DNA of 64,000 nucleotides from Pedobacter sp. AK013. Its GTDB lineage: Bacteria > Bacteroidota > Bacteroidia > Sphingobacteriales > Sphingobacteriaceae. The position numbers were made by a program, and so were the translations under genes. The stretch covers positions 1 to 64,000 of the forward strand of contig NZ_JACHCQ010000017.1 of the NCBI RefSeq assembly GCF_014205835.1, given 5' to 3'. Below, one piece after another: positions 35,022 to 44,348 of the stretch (positions within the stretch are counted from its first letter, which is position 1; every line of letters starts with the position of its first letter). The notes under the pieces were generated by a model. The model was given only the letters and a program-made list of their open reading frames with translations. It was not told the origin of the DNA and searched no databases.

Positions 35022-35336
35022 TTACTTAATTTGTTGAAATTCACCTTGTTGTTTGGTGTTTTTAGTCAGGATTTCACCCAGTGCACAATTAATTTCGTTA
35101 ATGGTCTTGATACTGAAAACATGCCTGCCTATTAACCATCTTTTGATTTCATCAGGATTAATATCCAATATAGAAGCAAGGTCGTTTTCTGTCGAATCCT
35201 TTTCTGCAAGTGCTTTTATAGTTTTATCAGCAACCTCGAGGTTTAACTGTTCTAGTTTCTCAATTGCAGGATTTCCGGTTTCTTCCAACCAGATAGATAC
35301 AAAATCGTTTTCTTTCATTTTATCCTTTTTTACCAT
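35022..35336 (-). CDS. XRE-type helix-turn-helix protein
   Basis: The 104-residue protein has a helical lead (residues 1-45) and a C-terminal helix-turn-helix resembling MqsA/HigA-type antitoxins: DLASILDINPDEIKRWLIGR then FSIKTINEINCALGEIL. No toxin gene is adjacent, so a plain regulator is as likely as an antitoxin. Repeats of CCATTATTG lie 60-110 bases upstream and may be its own operators; one matches the palindrome in front of the lodA-like operon. Confidence 0.7.
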   Translation of the reverse strand: MVKKDKMKENDFVSIWLEETGNPAIEKLEQLNLEVADKTIKALAEKDSTENDLASILDINPDEIKRWLIGRHVFSIKTINEINCALGEILTKNTKQQGEFQQIK

Positions 35337-35394
35337 TTAGAATAACAGTATGCTTAAATATCAATTGTCTGTTTGGGCGGCAAATTTAGTGATT

Positions 35395-35452
35395 AAGCCC
35401 ATTATTGCAAACCGGAATTAAAAGAAAGATAATAATGCCATTATTGGGTGTG
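35395..35452. promoter_or_regulatory. Repeated CCATTATTG boxes upstream of the XRE-like gene
   Basis: CCCATTATTG at 35398-35407 is followed by AATAATGCCATTATTGGGTG starting at 35431, the latter containing a palindrome (AATAATG-C-CATTATT). The 12-mer CCATTATTGGGT also occurs in the 18-bp palindrome at 54048-54065. Likely a binding region for the XRE-like protein, by position. Confidence 0.4.
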
Positions 35453-35586
35453 TATCTTTAATTAACCGGATGATTGTATTTATCTTAGTGCTTAGTACAG
35501 CCAAAATTTATCATCAATAAACCTCCTTTTCGATTATTTGTTAGGCCTTGCTTATGTTCTAAAGTTTAAATTAAATCAATTTACAA

Positions 35587-35910
35587 ATGGCATCAGATCA
35601 GAAATTCGTAGACTTTATAATCGATCAGATTAATTATTCCGAACATGTTACCTATAAGAAAATGTTTGGCGAATATGGTTTGTATTTTGATGATAAGCTA
35701 TTTGCGCTTGTGTGTGACAATAGGCTGTTTGTTAAACCAACTTTAGCCGGGAGAGCGTATATAATAGATGTTGTAGAAGCACCACCTTATCCGGGTGCAA
35801 AAAATCAATTTCTAATCGAGGAGCAATTGGAAGATCGCGATTGGCTAAAAAAACTGGTAAGCATCACGGTAGCAGAACTGCCTGAACCCAAACCCAAGAA
35901 AAAGAAATAA
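35587..35910 (+). CDS. TfoX/Sxy N-terminal-domain protein
   Basis: A 107-residue single-domain protein of the TfoX N-terminal family, with YKKMFGEYGLYFDDKLFALV near residue 22, LFVKPTLAGRAYI, and a Lys-rich tail. In gamma-proteobacteria TfoX/Sxy controls competence, but the stand-alone N-domain proteins common in Bacteroidota have no established role. It appears monocistronic, with the gamma-glutamyltransferase gene starting about 160 bases later. Confidence 0.85.
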   Translation: MASDQKFVDFIIDQINYSEHVTYKKMFGEYGLYFDDKLFALVCDNRLFVKPTLAGRAYIIDVVEAPPYPGAKNQFLIEEQLEDRDWLKKLVSITVAELPEPKPKKKK

Positions 35911-36072
35911 AGGCAGGGTTTACTTTGTTTCTAATGTACCAATTAGTAAAAAAGTGGTTAGCTGTTGTAGTGGTACTTAAATTTCGTAACAAGCTTGTTT
36001 TATTACCTTGAATTAAGGGCTGTAGTGCTGACACAGGATTGCTATAGTATATATTTTAGCTATATTGTAACT

Positions 36073-37953
36073 ATGAAAAAATTATTCCTGTTTCTATTAT
36101 TATCACTTTCAATTCGTCCCTTATTTGCACAACAAACGCAGAAACCGATGCTTTACGGCAATAGTTGGATGGCTATTACCGGAAAGCCAATGGCAGCAAC
36201 AGCGGGAGCAATGGTTTTTCAGCAAGGTGGAAATGCAGTTGATGCGGCATGTGCCATGTTGGCTGCCACTTGCACCATGTGGGATACCTTGAGTTGGGGA
36301 GGCGAAACACAAGCGCTGATTTATAACCCGAATACAAAAAAGGTGATTGCCATTAATGCGATGGGTGTTGCCCCAACCGGGGCTACCGTAGCCTTTTTTA
36401 AAGCTAAAGGTTATAGTTTTCCACCAGAATATGGCCCTTTGGCCGCCACTACACCAGGTACACCAGGCGGGCTAATCTATATGCTGAGCAAATATGGTAG
36501 TATGAGCCTGGCTCAGGTTTTGGCACCGGCCATGCACATGGCCGCAGGTTATGCCATAGAGGCACAGGCGGCAAATAGTATGGAACGCGATAAAGAATTG
36601 ATTAAAACCTGGCCTTACAGTAAAAAAGTGCTGTTGCCACATTTTGGCGAAAAACGTGAGGCACCAGAAGCAGGAGAGGTTTTTATTCAAAAAGATTTGT
36701 TGGCCACGCTAACCAAAATGGTTGAAGCAGAACAAGCGGCACTAAAGAAAGGTAGCTCCCGAAAGGAGGCATTAATGGCTGCTTATGATCGTTTCTATAA
36801 AGGAGATATTGGGCAGGAATTTGTTCGCGGAAGTAAAGAACAAGGTGGTTTAATTACCATGGATGACCTTGCGAAATGGAAACCGGTTGAAGAAGAAGCA
36901 CTAAGTACCAATTATAAAGGCATTGAGGTATATAAATTAAAACAATGGACACAGGGACCGGTTTTGCTACAGGCTTTGAATATACTAGAGAATTTTGATC
37001 TAAAGGCAATGGGGTATAATAGCTCAAAATATATTCATACTGTTTATCAGGCAATGAACCTGTCTTTTGCTGATCGTGATTTTTATTACGGAGATCCAAA
37101 CCAAAATCCTGCTGAACCAATAAAAGGCCTGTTAAGTAAAGAATATGCAAAACAACGCGCCTCACTTATCCAGTTTGATAAAAATGATGCAAACATAGGT
37201 CCAGGCGATCCATACCCATACGAAGGGAAGAAAAATCCTTACTTAAATCTGTTAAAAAGCAGAGGTTTTACCCTCGATACAGCTAAACGTAACTTTGCTC
37301 CGAAGCACGACCTGGGTAACAATACGCCAAAAGAAATTTACGAAGACCGTTTATGGCGGGGAACAACATCCATAGAAGCTGCAGACAAGGCAGGTTGGGT
37401 AGTATCGGTTACGCCAAGCGGAGGCTGGCTTCCGGCCTGTATTGCTGGTAATACTGGTATTGGAATGAGCCAGCGTATGCAAAGCTTTGTACTCGATTCT
37501 GCCTTAAACCCCTTTAATGTTGTCGCACCTGGCAAGCGACCGAGAGTGACCTTGTCACCTTCATTGTTTATCAAAGATGGTAAACCTTTTGTATCTGCCG
37601 CAGTTCAGGGCGGAGATACCCAGGATCAGAACTTACTGCAGTTCTTTTTAAACATGGCAGAGTTTGGTATGAATGTTCAAAGGGCAACCGAAGCCGCTAA
37701 CTTTAATACCAATCAGCTTTGGCTTTCTCTTGGAGGTACTAAAACGAGCGATAGAGAACCAAAGCCTGGCCAGATCTTGTTAAATGCCAATACCAAAGAG
37801 GAGGTACGTGCTGAACTGAAAAAAATGGGTTATACGCTTAGTTTCTCGGAACGTACCAGTGGCCCAATCAATGCCATTTATTTTGATTGGAAGCACAATA
37901 GTTTACAAGGCGGCTCGAGTAACCATGGCGAAGATTATGGTATTGCATGGTAG
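36073..37953 (+). CDS. Gamma-glutamyltransferase-family protein, secreted
   Basis: The 626-residue protein has a signal peptide (MKKLFLFLLLSLSIRPLFAQ; this ATG was chosen over an open upstream extension). It shows the Ntn-hydrolase GGT fold: KPMAATAGAMVFQQGGNAVD, DTLSWGGETQALIYN, TPGTPGGLI, a central self-cleavage site GTTSIEAADKAG, and RVTLSPSLFIKDGKP in the small subunit. In classical GGT the nucleophile Thr sits in TTH; here it is TTS. The protein may be a GGT-like acylase or act on different gamma-glutamyl or related amides in the periplasm. Confidence 0.9.
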   Translation: MKKLFLFLLLSLSIRPLFAQQTQKPMLYGNSWMAITGKPMAATAGAMVFQQGGNAVDAACAMLAATCTMWDTLSWGGETQALIYNPNTKKVIAINAMGVAPTGATVAFFKAKGYSFPPEYGPLAATTPGTPGGLIYMLSKYGSMSLAQVLAPAMHMAAGYAIEAQAANSMERDKELIKTWPYSKKVLLPHFGEKREAPEAGEVFIQKDLLATLTKMVEAEQAALKKGSSRKEALMAAYDRFYKGDIGQEFVRGSKEQGGLITMDDLAKWKPVEEEALSTNYKGIEVYKLKQWTQGPVLLQALNILENFDLKAMGYNSSKYIHTVYQAMNLSFADRDFYYGDPNQNPAEPIKGLLSKEYAKQRASLIQFDKNDANIGPGDPYPYEGKKNPYLNLLKSRGFTLDTAKRNFAPKHDLGNNTPKEIYEDRLWRGTTSIEAADKAGWVVSVTPSGGWLPACIAGNTGIGMSQRMQSFVLDSALNPFNVVAPGKRPRVTLSPSLFIKDGKPFVSAAVQGGDTQDQNLLQFFLNMAEFGMNVQRATEAANFNTNQLWLSLGGTKTSDREPKPGQILLNANTKEEVRAELKKMGYTLSFSERTSGPINAIYFDWKHNSLQGGSSNHGEDYGIAW

Positions 37954-37997
37954 TATATTGGTTTGATGAATAATAGGTACTACATTTTTATTAATGC

Positions 37998-38978
37998 CTA
38001 AAAATAACACTTTGGTCTTCGGCTCTTTTTGGTTTCGATATAGTAGCCAACAGAGATTTCGTGTGAGCCATAATCATAATTGCTCAGTTTATTAAGGCTG
38101 TAATCATAACCATAGCCAATGCGCAGATTAGATCTGATAAACAATTCGCTGATGAAACCAATTGCAGCCCTACTGGTTAATCCAGACTGCAGGTTCTCTT
38201 TAGGGTAAATTTTTACTGAAGTGCGATAAACTGCACCAAGCCAGAAACGCTCTTTTACGAGTAAAAAGGCATTTAAATCTAATGAAGTTGGGCCATGTAA
38301 GTCGTCTTTAATTAAAAAGGTTGGTTTAAAAACAAAATCGTCATTTACAGGTAGGGCAACTCCGGCACTTAAATAAAAATGAGGCTGAATTTTAACGTTT
38401 AGCGAATTATAATCGTCAAATACAGATAAGGTTTTTGATAAGAGGTTATTTGCTGAAAAACCGATAAAAAACTTCTCATTTGAATAATGAATGCCCGCGC
38501 GTATATCGGGCATGGTCTGGCTTATTGACCCAATTGGGATACGGTTATCGCCCGTTTCAATGGGATCTAACAAATTGCCGTTTAAGGCTGTCTGTATTAC
38601 ACCTATGCCTAAACCAAATGCGAGGATATTGGTTTCAGTACGATCGAGTTTTATCCTGTAAGCGAAGTTTGCCGATGCATTTAAAGTATTTTGTGCACCT
38701 ATTTTATCCTTGGTTACAATCATCCCTAGGCCAATACTTTCGTCATTTATAGCTTCATCTGCCGATATAGATAAAGTTTGCGGTGCTCCCCGAATTCCGG
38801 TCCATTGTGCCCTGGCAAAAGCCTGTAGGTAAAGTTCTTCTTTATAGCCCGCATATGCAGGATTGATATACATACCATTAAAAACATATTGCCCAAACTG
38901 GGCATCTTGCTGCGCAAAAACCTTAACAGTTGATACCGTAATGATTAAAACAAGATATATCTTTTTTAAAATGTTCAT
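37998..38978 (-). CDS. PorP/SprF-family type IX secretion outer-membrane protein
   Basis: The 326-residue protein starts with a signal peptide ending VFAQQ, then the family opening QDAQFGQYVFNGMYINPAYAGYKE, and alternating beta-strands of a 14-strand-type barrel. PorP/SprF proteins tether proteins bearing type-B sorting domains at the surface. It is the last gene of the operon and directly follows a gene with just such a domain, so the two probably work as a pair. Confidence 0.92.
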   Translation of the reverse strand: MNILKKIYLVLIITVSTVKVFAQQDAQFGQYVFNGMYINPAYAGYKEELYLQAFARAQWTGIRGAPQTLSISADEAINDESIGLGMIVTKDKIGAQNTLNASANFAYRIKLDRTETNILAFGLGIGVIQTALNGNLLDPIETGDNRIPIGSISQTMPDIRAGIHYSNEKFFIGFSANNLLSKTLSVFDDYNSLNVKIQPHFYLSAGVALPVNDDFVFKPTFLIKDDLHGPTSLDLNAFLLVKERFWLGAVYRTSVKIYPKENLQSGLTSRAAIGFISELFIRSNLRIGYGYDYSLNKLSNYDYGSHEISVGYYIETKKSRRPKCYF

Positions 38979-38995
38979 GTCTGTATTTGTTTTAT

Positions 38996-39940
38996 TTACC
39001 TGATTACCGTTACATAACCTTTGTAATCTTGCCAGTCAGTTGTTGCATTTTTAACTTTAACCACATAGAAGTACGTTCCATCTGCTAATCCCGGAGCCGT
39101 CCAGTTGTTCTGATAATGATTGGATTGATAAACCGTACTTCCCCAGCGGTTAATGATTGTTACTTCGTTCGATTCAAAAGATTCCAGGTGTTCAATATAA
39201 AAAGTGTCGTTCTTGCCATCCCCATTAGGCGTGAAAACATTTGGTATTCTTAAACCCGAAATCTCTTTTTTATCGGTTGATGTATTATTGGCGAGGTTAG
39301 GGTCAAATTCTGTTGCAGTTACGGTTGCAGTATTGGTTACCATGCCCGATTGCTTGGATTTTACCTTGATTACCAGTTCGGCAAACTTGCCGTTGGGTAG
39401 TAAGGGGATACTCCAGTTAATGGTTCTGTTTAGCTGATCGTAGCTGGCTACTCCATCAGTTGGCTGGGCTAGATTTTCTAAAGAGAGGTTATCCGGAAGC
39501 GCATCCTTAATCGTCAGTTGGGTGGCATCATCTGTACCATTGTTTCTAACGTTTAGATAATACTCAAAAATCTGGTCGCTTACTACAATCTTCGATTCCG
39601 AACGCTTTGTTATGGCTACATCAGCAATAAGTTGTGGCAATACAATAACTTTTATTTCATCGGAGATTTCTGATATACAGCCAAATTTATTTTCACTAGC
39701 TACTTTATAAATGCCAGCTGTTGCAGTAATAAGGGTTGATTTCGTTTGCCCTTTTATTAACACATCATCCTTATACCATACATATGAAGCTGCCCCAGCC
39801 GAATTTGCACGCAGAACCACTGACGACCCTTGCCTGATCGTAATGGTTTGCTGCCCATCGGAAGCAATATGGCACATTGCTGTTTGAATAAAAAACAACA
39901 TCAAAGCCAATGACAGAAAGGAGGATATCCTTAACCTCAT
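38996..39940 (-). CDS. Surface protein with DUF11 repeat and gliding-type (T9SS type B) C-terminal domain
   Basis: The 314-residue protein has a signal peptide, an Ig-like module (QTITIRQGSSVVLRANSAGA), a DUF11/CARDB-like repeat (about residues 105-225, VAITKRSESKIVVSDQIFEY) and the C-terminal sorting domain (about 230-314) with NVFTPNGDGKNDTFYI, INRWGSTVYQS and ADGTYFYVVKVK. Export by T9SS and surface attachment follow from that domain. It precedes the PorP/SprF gene by 17 bases. Confidence 0.92.
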   Translation of the reverse strand: MRLRISSFLSLALMLFFIQTAMCHIASDGQQTITIRQGSSVVLRANSAGAASYVWYKDDVLIKGQTKSTLITATAGIYKVASENKFGCISEISDEIKVIVLPQLIADVAITKRSESKIVVSDQIFEYYLNVRNNGTDDATQLTIKDALPDNLSLENLAQPTDGVASYDQLNRTINWSIPLLPNGKFAELVIKVKSKQSGMVTNTATVTATEFDPNLANNTSTDKKEISGLRIPNVFTPNGDGKNDTFYIEHLESFESNEVTIINRWGSTVYQSNHYQNNWTAPGLADGTYFYVVKVKNATTDWQDYKGYVTVIR

Positions 39941-39974
39941 TTATATAACAATAATCAGAAAAACGAAAATCAGC

Positions 39975-40667
39975 CTAGAAAGTAACCGCCGTTGCCGTAC
40001 CGGTGATGGTTCCTGGAGTAATGGTTGGCTTTACAGGTTTAGGGCTTACGGTAACATCATGATCTGCCCACTGTGGACAATATTTGTTGCCATTAATTAC
40101 ATAACCTACTTTTAATCTGTGTGTTTTTGTTCCAACAGTTGCCGGAGCCGATGGCGTATAATCTTTTAATGTAGCACCTGATATGGCTGTTTCTACTCCT
40201 CCTGTTACCGTATACCACTGGTAGGCCAAATCTGGAATGTTGGTGGCATCAGGATTGGTAACAGCACCAACTTGAGCCAATGGACTTTCCAGACAAAAGT
40301 CAGCCGGTGTAAAATTAACCACCAAAGGTTGAAGTACATATACCGGAATTTCCTGTAATTCAGATTCGCAGGATCCAGGTGTGCTTGATTTAGAACTTAA
40401 ATAATAATAGCCTGTGTTTAAATCGGCCGCTGCGATTTTATTTCCCGAAGCTAAAATAACACCTGTACTTGGTGTTGTGGTTTGTGTTGCACTATATTTA
40501 ACAATCCAGTCTGCACCAGCTGGAGGAGCGGGTAAAGTAAGATCTGACCCTTTGCAGAATAAATTAACTCCAGTTGTAGTTGGTAAAACCTGAGCAGATA
40601 CTGTTGAAAATGTGCAGATTACCAGAAATGTGATGGCTAAAATTGCTTTTGTAATTGAATTGTTCAT
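39975..40667 (-). CDS. Secreted Ig-like repeat protein without sorting domain
   Basis: The 230-residue protein has a signal peptide (cleaved near VSAQ) and two Ig/PKD-like modules typified by YQWYTVTGGVETAISGATLK and four to six Cys. It ends SPKPVKPTITPGTITGTATA plus three residues, just where another module would normally begin, and lacks a T9SS C-terminal domain. It sits between the large DUF11 protein and the CTD-bearing protein in one operon, so it may be a part of the same surface assembly. Confidence 0.75.
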   Translation of the reverse strand: MNNSITKAILAITFLVICTFSTVSAQVLPTTTGVNLFCKGSDLTLPAPPAGADWIVKYSATQTTTPSTGVILASGNKIAAADLNTGYYYLSSKSSTPGSCESELQEIPVYVLQPLVVNFTPADFCLESPLAQVGAVTNPDATNIPDLAYQWYTVTGGVETAISGATLKDYTPSAPATVGTKTHRLKVGYVINGNKYCPQWADHDVTVSPKPVKPTITPGTITGTATAVTF

Positions 40668-40685
40668 GGGGGACTTTTTTTTAGA

Positions 40686-43640
40686 TTAATATTGTGAACT
40701 AGTTTGTACCAACACATGTGGTGCTGATGGTTTTGGATTTATTTTAATGTTGAAATTAATTTGAGTACTGCAACCCGCTGCATTTTTAATGGTCAATACG
40801 CCAGAATGGATACCTAATGCAGCATTGGCTGGAATATTAAGCAGAATATTTCCAGCTGGTAAAGGTTGATTGTTAACCGGATCAAAATCTGGTGCATTCC
40901 AGGTAATGTTATATGTTGTTGGGTTATTTAAAGCGTTGGTATAGGGTAGAGATAAACTGGTAAAACCCTGGCATATTTCAGGATCGGCGCCCAATGTTAA
41001 AGCTGGAAGCGCGTTTACAATTACAATAAAATCTGTTGTTTTCTCCGCACAGCCCTTTGCCGTGGCCGTTATGGTGGCTGTTCCTGTAAATGTATTATCC
41101 CAGGTTACCTTACCACTGTTTGCATCAATAACACCTGCCGATAAGGGTAATATGGAGTAGACTATGCTTGTAGCATTTGTTGCAGTTGCAACATAGGTGT
41201 CGGTTCCCGTACCAGTACAGCGTTTATCAGTTAATCCACCATTAAAAACTGGAGAACTTACATTTGCATTTACCGTTATTGAACCGGTTGTAGTAAATGG
41301 AGTTCCTGTAGTATTAGAAACGGTATAAGTTTTTGGTGGGCCTGCGGTAGTTGGCGTGCCTGAAATGGTAACTTTTTTAGGAGATGAACTATTGGTATAA
41401 GTTATCCCGGCTGGTAAACCTGTAACTTGAATACCATTTGAACCCGATGGAATATTGATAATAATATCGTTCATGGCTGTACCTACACATACTTCTCTGT
41501 TATTAGAGCCAGTTGTGGTGCTAACCGAGCTCTGATCGTTATTGCTTACCTGATCGGGCTGGGAACCCGTAATTGTTGCGGTGTTAATATTAGTCCCGGT
41601 TGTTACAACTTTTGCTGTGATACTTAATGAAATACTGGCATTACTGGCTAAATCGCCAATAGTCCATATCCCCGAAATAGGATCATAACTTGTGCCCGAT
41701 GGCGCTATACTTGATACATAAGTAAAACCGCTGGGAAGCAAATCTGTGACTGATACGCCAACTGCATTGCCATTACCTAAATTTTCGGCCTTAAGGGTAA
41801 ATACCACATTGGTATTCAATTCCGGATAAGTAACGTCAACCGTTTTGGTAATAGAACGATCAATGTTGCAGAGCGAGATATTTACAGGGAGCGAAGGCGC
41901 ACTAATGCCGCAATCCAAGCTGTAACTAACTGTATAATTACCCGAGGTACTGGCCACATAGGTATTGGTATTTGCCCCGCTTATCGCATTTCCGTTAAGG
42001 TACCATTGATAAGAAGAAGCATTTGGGTTTGCCGTAAGCGTTGCCGAAGCACAATTGGTTTGCGATACCGTTGGCTGATCGCCCTTTTCGGGGAAACGTG
42101 AAATAAAGTTAGACATGGAGAACCCATCACCTTGTTGCACCATCGAAACGGTAAGCCGTTCTGCGCTGGTAATAGTGATTGTTTTTGGTGAGCCAATATC
42201 TGCTTTTGTAAAACTGATTAAATATAAACCGGAAGTTCCCAGTGCTTTACGGCTACCGATACTTGGTATCGCTTCAATATCACTGTTGGTATAATTGGTT
42301 GTACCCTGTAGGGTTGTGAGGTAGATTTTAGCGGTACTTCTTGTAATGATATAGCCAAAATAAGATAAATCGGTATTGTTATAGGCGGTGAATTTACTGG
42401 TCTCGACTTTTTTAGATCCCGAACAACTGGATATAGGTACTAAAGTAGCCACATCAACTTCGCAACCACCACCGCCAGAGATACCAGCCGTACCAGAAAA
42501 TACACCTACATTTTTAGTCGCCTCAATTCTCGATGATGAATATCGACCTGTGTTTATGCCTGGTGGGTTTTTGTAACTATAAGTTCCATTAATATAGCCA
42601 TGTTCGAAAGTTACAGTATCTCCGGCTTGGGCCAGCGTATAGGTAGTTACTCTTTTCTGGGCACCATTCATGTCAAAGTCGGTAACTGTAACTACGGTAT
42701 TGGCCTCTGTTGCAATCACCGTGGTCTGCTCGGCGGTTGAATTACCTTCGCCTTTAACCACTACATACTCTTGCCCCAATGAGGCAATGGGCGGAATTGG
42801 ATTGTAAGCACCATCTCCACAACCTCCAGGCGCATCAAGGTCTGCAGCGGTATTCATTACAGCCGGCCCAGATGATTCTACCAAAGTTCCCATTTTTACT
42901 TTGAAAAGATAACTTTGTCCGGCATTTAATGTTGCCATGGCTACACCAGCTATTTTAACAATCGTGTTATTTTCGGTGGCCATAATGCTATATATAGGAG
43001 CGTGTGAACCGGTTGCAAGATTGCCGCCGCGATAGTAGCCTACGCGGAATGAGGTTCCGATTGCCGCATCACCGAAGCTGAAAAGAGAGGCATTACCCTT
43101 AATGTCTGTATCTCCACCGTCAGTTCCTAAATTATCTGAGGCAACATTTCTTAAATTAACTGAAATAGATCCGGTGGCTTCTATAATTAATCCGGCTCCG
43201 CTTATAACGGTATTTAGCGGGTGTGCAGGTACATCTTTAGGTAATCCGCTAAAGCGTTGTACGTAGGGAGTGCCTTGCACGCAAGTAAAGTTAAATAATA
43301 TGGTACCATCACTTTTCTTTATTGTTCCGGTAACGGTTCCAATATCTGATGTAATCACAATCTCGTTGGCTTTACTCCAATATTGCCATGGGGCAGGAGC
43401 AATATAATGTTTAGAATAGCTGCTTGCAGATAAACGTTTTGTGGTGTTTATGCTGGCTTTTGAAGAAAAAGTGAAAGGTAAATTGTTAAAGCCAGTATTT
43501 GTTAGGGTTTTGATTTCATTGCGCGCAAATGCAATATTTGCTGAACAGAGCAATATTATTCCCAATAACCCGTTAAACAAATACAGCAGAAAAGCCTTAA
43601 CCATAAATAACCTGTTAGAACCCATACGTGGCTTAAACAT
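40686..43640 (-). CDS. Large secreted adhesin-like protein (IgGFc-binding-like N-domain, DUF11, Ig-like modules)
   Basis: The 984-residue protein carries a signal peptide after a short lead (an alternative start is the Met at residue 13). The N-terminal ~510 residues are beta-rich with an IgGFc-binding-like region (YSKHYIAPAPWQYWSKANEI; YSSSRIEATKNVGVFSGTAG). An Ig-like module (YQWYLNGNAISGANTNTYVA), a DUF11 repeat (about 600-710) and three further putative-Ig modules follow. It ends NPKPSAPHVLVQTSSQY without a T9SS sorting domain. It is the first gene of the four-gene surface operon. Confidence 0.85.
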   Translation of the reverse strand: MFKPRMGSNRLFMVKAFLLYLFNGLLGIILLCSANIAFARNEIKTLTNTGFNNLPFTFSSKASINTTKRLSASSYSKHYIAPAPWQYWSKANEIVITSDIGTVTGTIKKSDGTILFNFTCVQGTPYVQRFSGLPKDVPAHPLNTVISGAGLIIEATGSISVNLRNVASDNLGTDGGDTDIKGNASLFSFGDAAIGTSFRVGYYRGGNLATGSHAPIYSIMATENNTIVKIAGVAMATLNAGQSYLFKVKMGTLVESSGPAVMNTAADLDAPGGCGDGAYNPIPPIASLGQEYVVVKGEGNSTAEQTTVIATEANTVVTVTDFDMNGAQKRVTTYTLAQAGDTVTFEHGYINGTYSYKNPPGINTGRYSSSRIEATKNVGVFSGTAGISGGGGCEVDVATLVPISSCSGSKKVETSKFTAYNNTDLSYFGYIITRSTAKIYLTTLQGTTNYTNSDIEAIPSIGSRKALGTSGLYLISFTKADIGSPKTITITSAERLTVSMVQQGDGFSMSNFISRFPEKGDQPTVSQTNCASATLTANPNASSYQWYLNGNAISGANTNTYVASTSGNYTVSYSLDCGISAPSLPVNISLCNIDRSITKTVDVTYPELNTNVVFTLKAENLGNGNAVGVSVTDLLPSGFTYVSSIAPSGTSYDPISGIWTIGDLASNASISLSITAKVVTTGTNINTATITGSQPDQVSNNDQSSVSTTTGSNNREVCVGTAMNDIIINIPSGSNGIQVTGLPAGITYTNSSSPKKVTISGTPTTAGPPKTYTVSNTTGTPFTTTGSITVNANVSSPVFNGGLTDKRCTGTGTDTYVATATNATSIVYSILPLSAGVIDANSGKVTWDNTFTGTATITATAKGCAEKTTDFIVIVNALPALTLGADPEICQGFTSLSLPYTNALNNPTTYNITWNAPDFDPVNNQPLPAGNILLNIPANAALGIHSGVLTIKNAAGCSTQINFNIKINPKPSAPHVLVQTSSQY

Positions 43641-44348
43641 GGAGCTAAAATTTATTAAAGGCTGAGTGCGTTTTAATAAATTTTGGCATAATAAACCACT
43701 TACCTATGTAGGTTAGGTTTTGGTTTATTGTGTATTCTAATGTGTCAGTTTGTAGGGCTCTTTTGGTCGAAAGTAATTAAAAAAATGCACTAAAAAATAC
43801 CCTTAATATTAATTTTTAATGCACTTTAAAGCTGTTTAAACGCAATTTTTGCATAAATTAAATTGCCTGTATTTCTACTGATACGCCTTTAATTAGAAAC
43901 TGATTATCTTCTTCCCAGTTATTTGAATTTTATTAATATACAATTAATTTGTAGTCAGTTAATTATGGTGTTTTTGAGGATCTAAAATTATAATAAAAAG
44001 CGTTTTAAGTGAAAAAAATGATTTTTCTATAAAAATGATACAATTGATATGAAAATATTAATCTTATCTGCGGCTTAAAATCCATATATCATCATAAAAA
44101 AATAACCTTGTAAGCAAAAAAACTTGTGGTATTTTGATTTTTACCGCAATTATCTGGTTGCTATTTGTTGTGAAAATTAAAAAAGAGGTTTAACTATGGG
44201 TAACATCATCGGTCACAATGATTTTCATTATAATTAACGCCCAGTAGCGTTAAGATAAGTGCTGAAAATATCATCCTGTAAACGATTGCAACATACAAGA
44301 CCAAAACCTTTGAATTTGAAGGTTTTTGGACTTAGCACTTATTCACCA
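43641..44348. other. 708-base AT-rich intergenic region with hairpins
   Basis: No convincing gene. It holds a near-palindrome ACCTATGTAGGT at 43702-43713 (upstream of the adhesin operon), a small AACGC/GCGTT hairpin at 44236-44251, and the nested hairpin described at 44255-44342. A partial LacI-like match (GTAAACGATTGCAA, 44278-44291) is present but weak. Confidence 0.5.
44255..44342 (-). terminator. Nested hairpin at the 3' end of the EamA-PaiB-GNAT operon
   Basis: Inner arms CCAAAACCTT (44301-44310) and AAGGTTTTTGG (44319-44329) pair with one bulge. Outer arms ATAAGTGCT (44255-44263) and AGCACTTAT (44334-44342) are a perfect 9-bp inverted repeat. It starts just after the GNAT stop in the leftward direction, so it probably ends or protects that mRNA. 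Confidence 0.55.

Noticed and set aside
35022..35336. Toxin-antitoxin module with the XRE-like gene
   Set aside because: No toxin-like gene lies on either side; the neighbours are an unrelated small protein and a TfoX-like gene.
44278..44291. Fourth LacI box (GTAAACGATTGCAA)
   Set aside because: Only a partial match to the consensus, located between hairpins at the 3' end of an unrelated operon.
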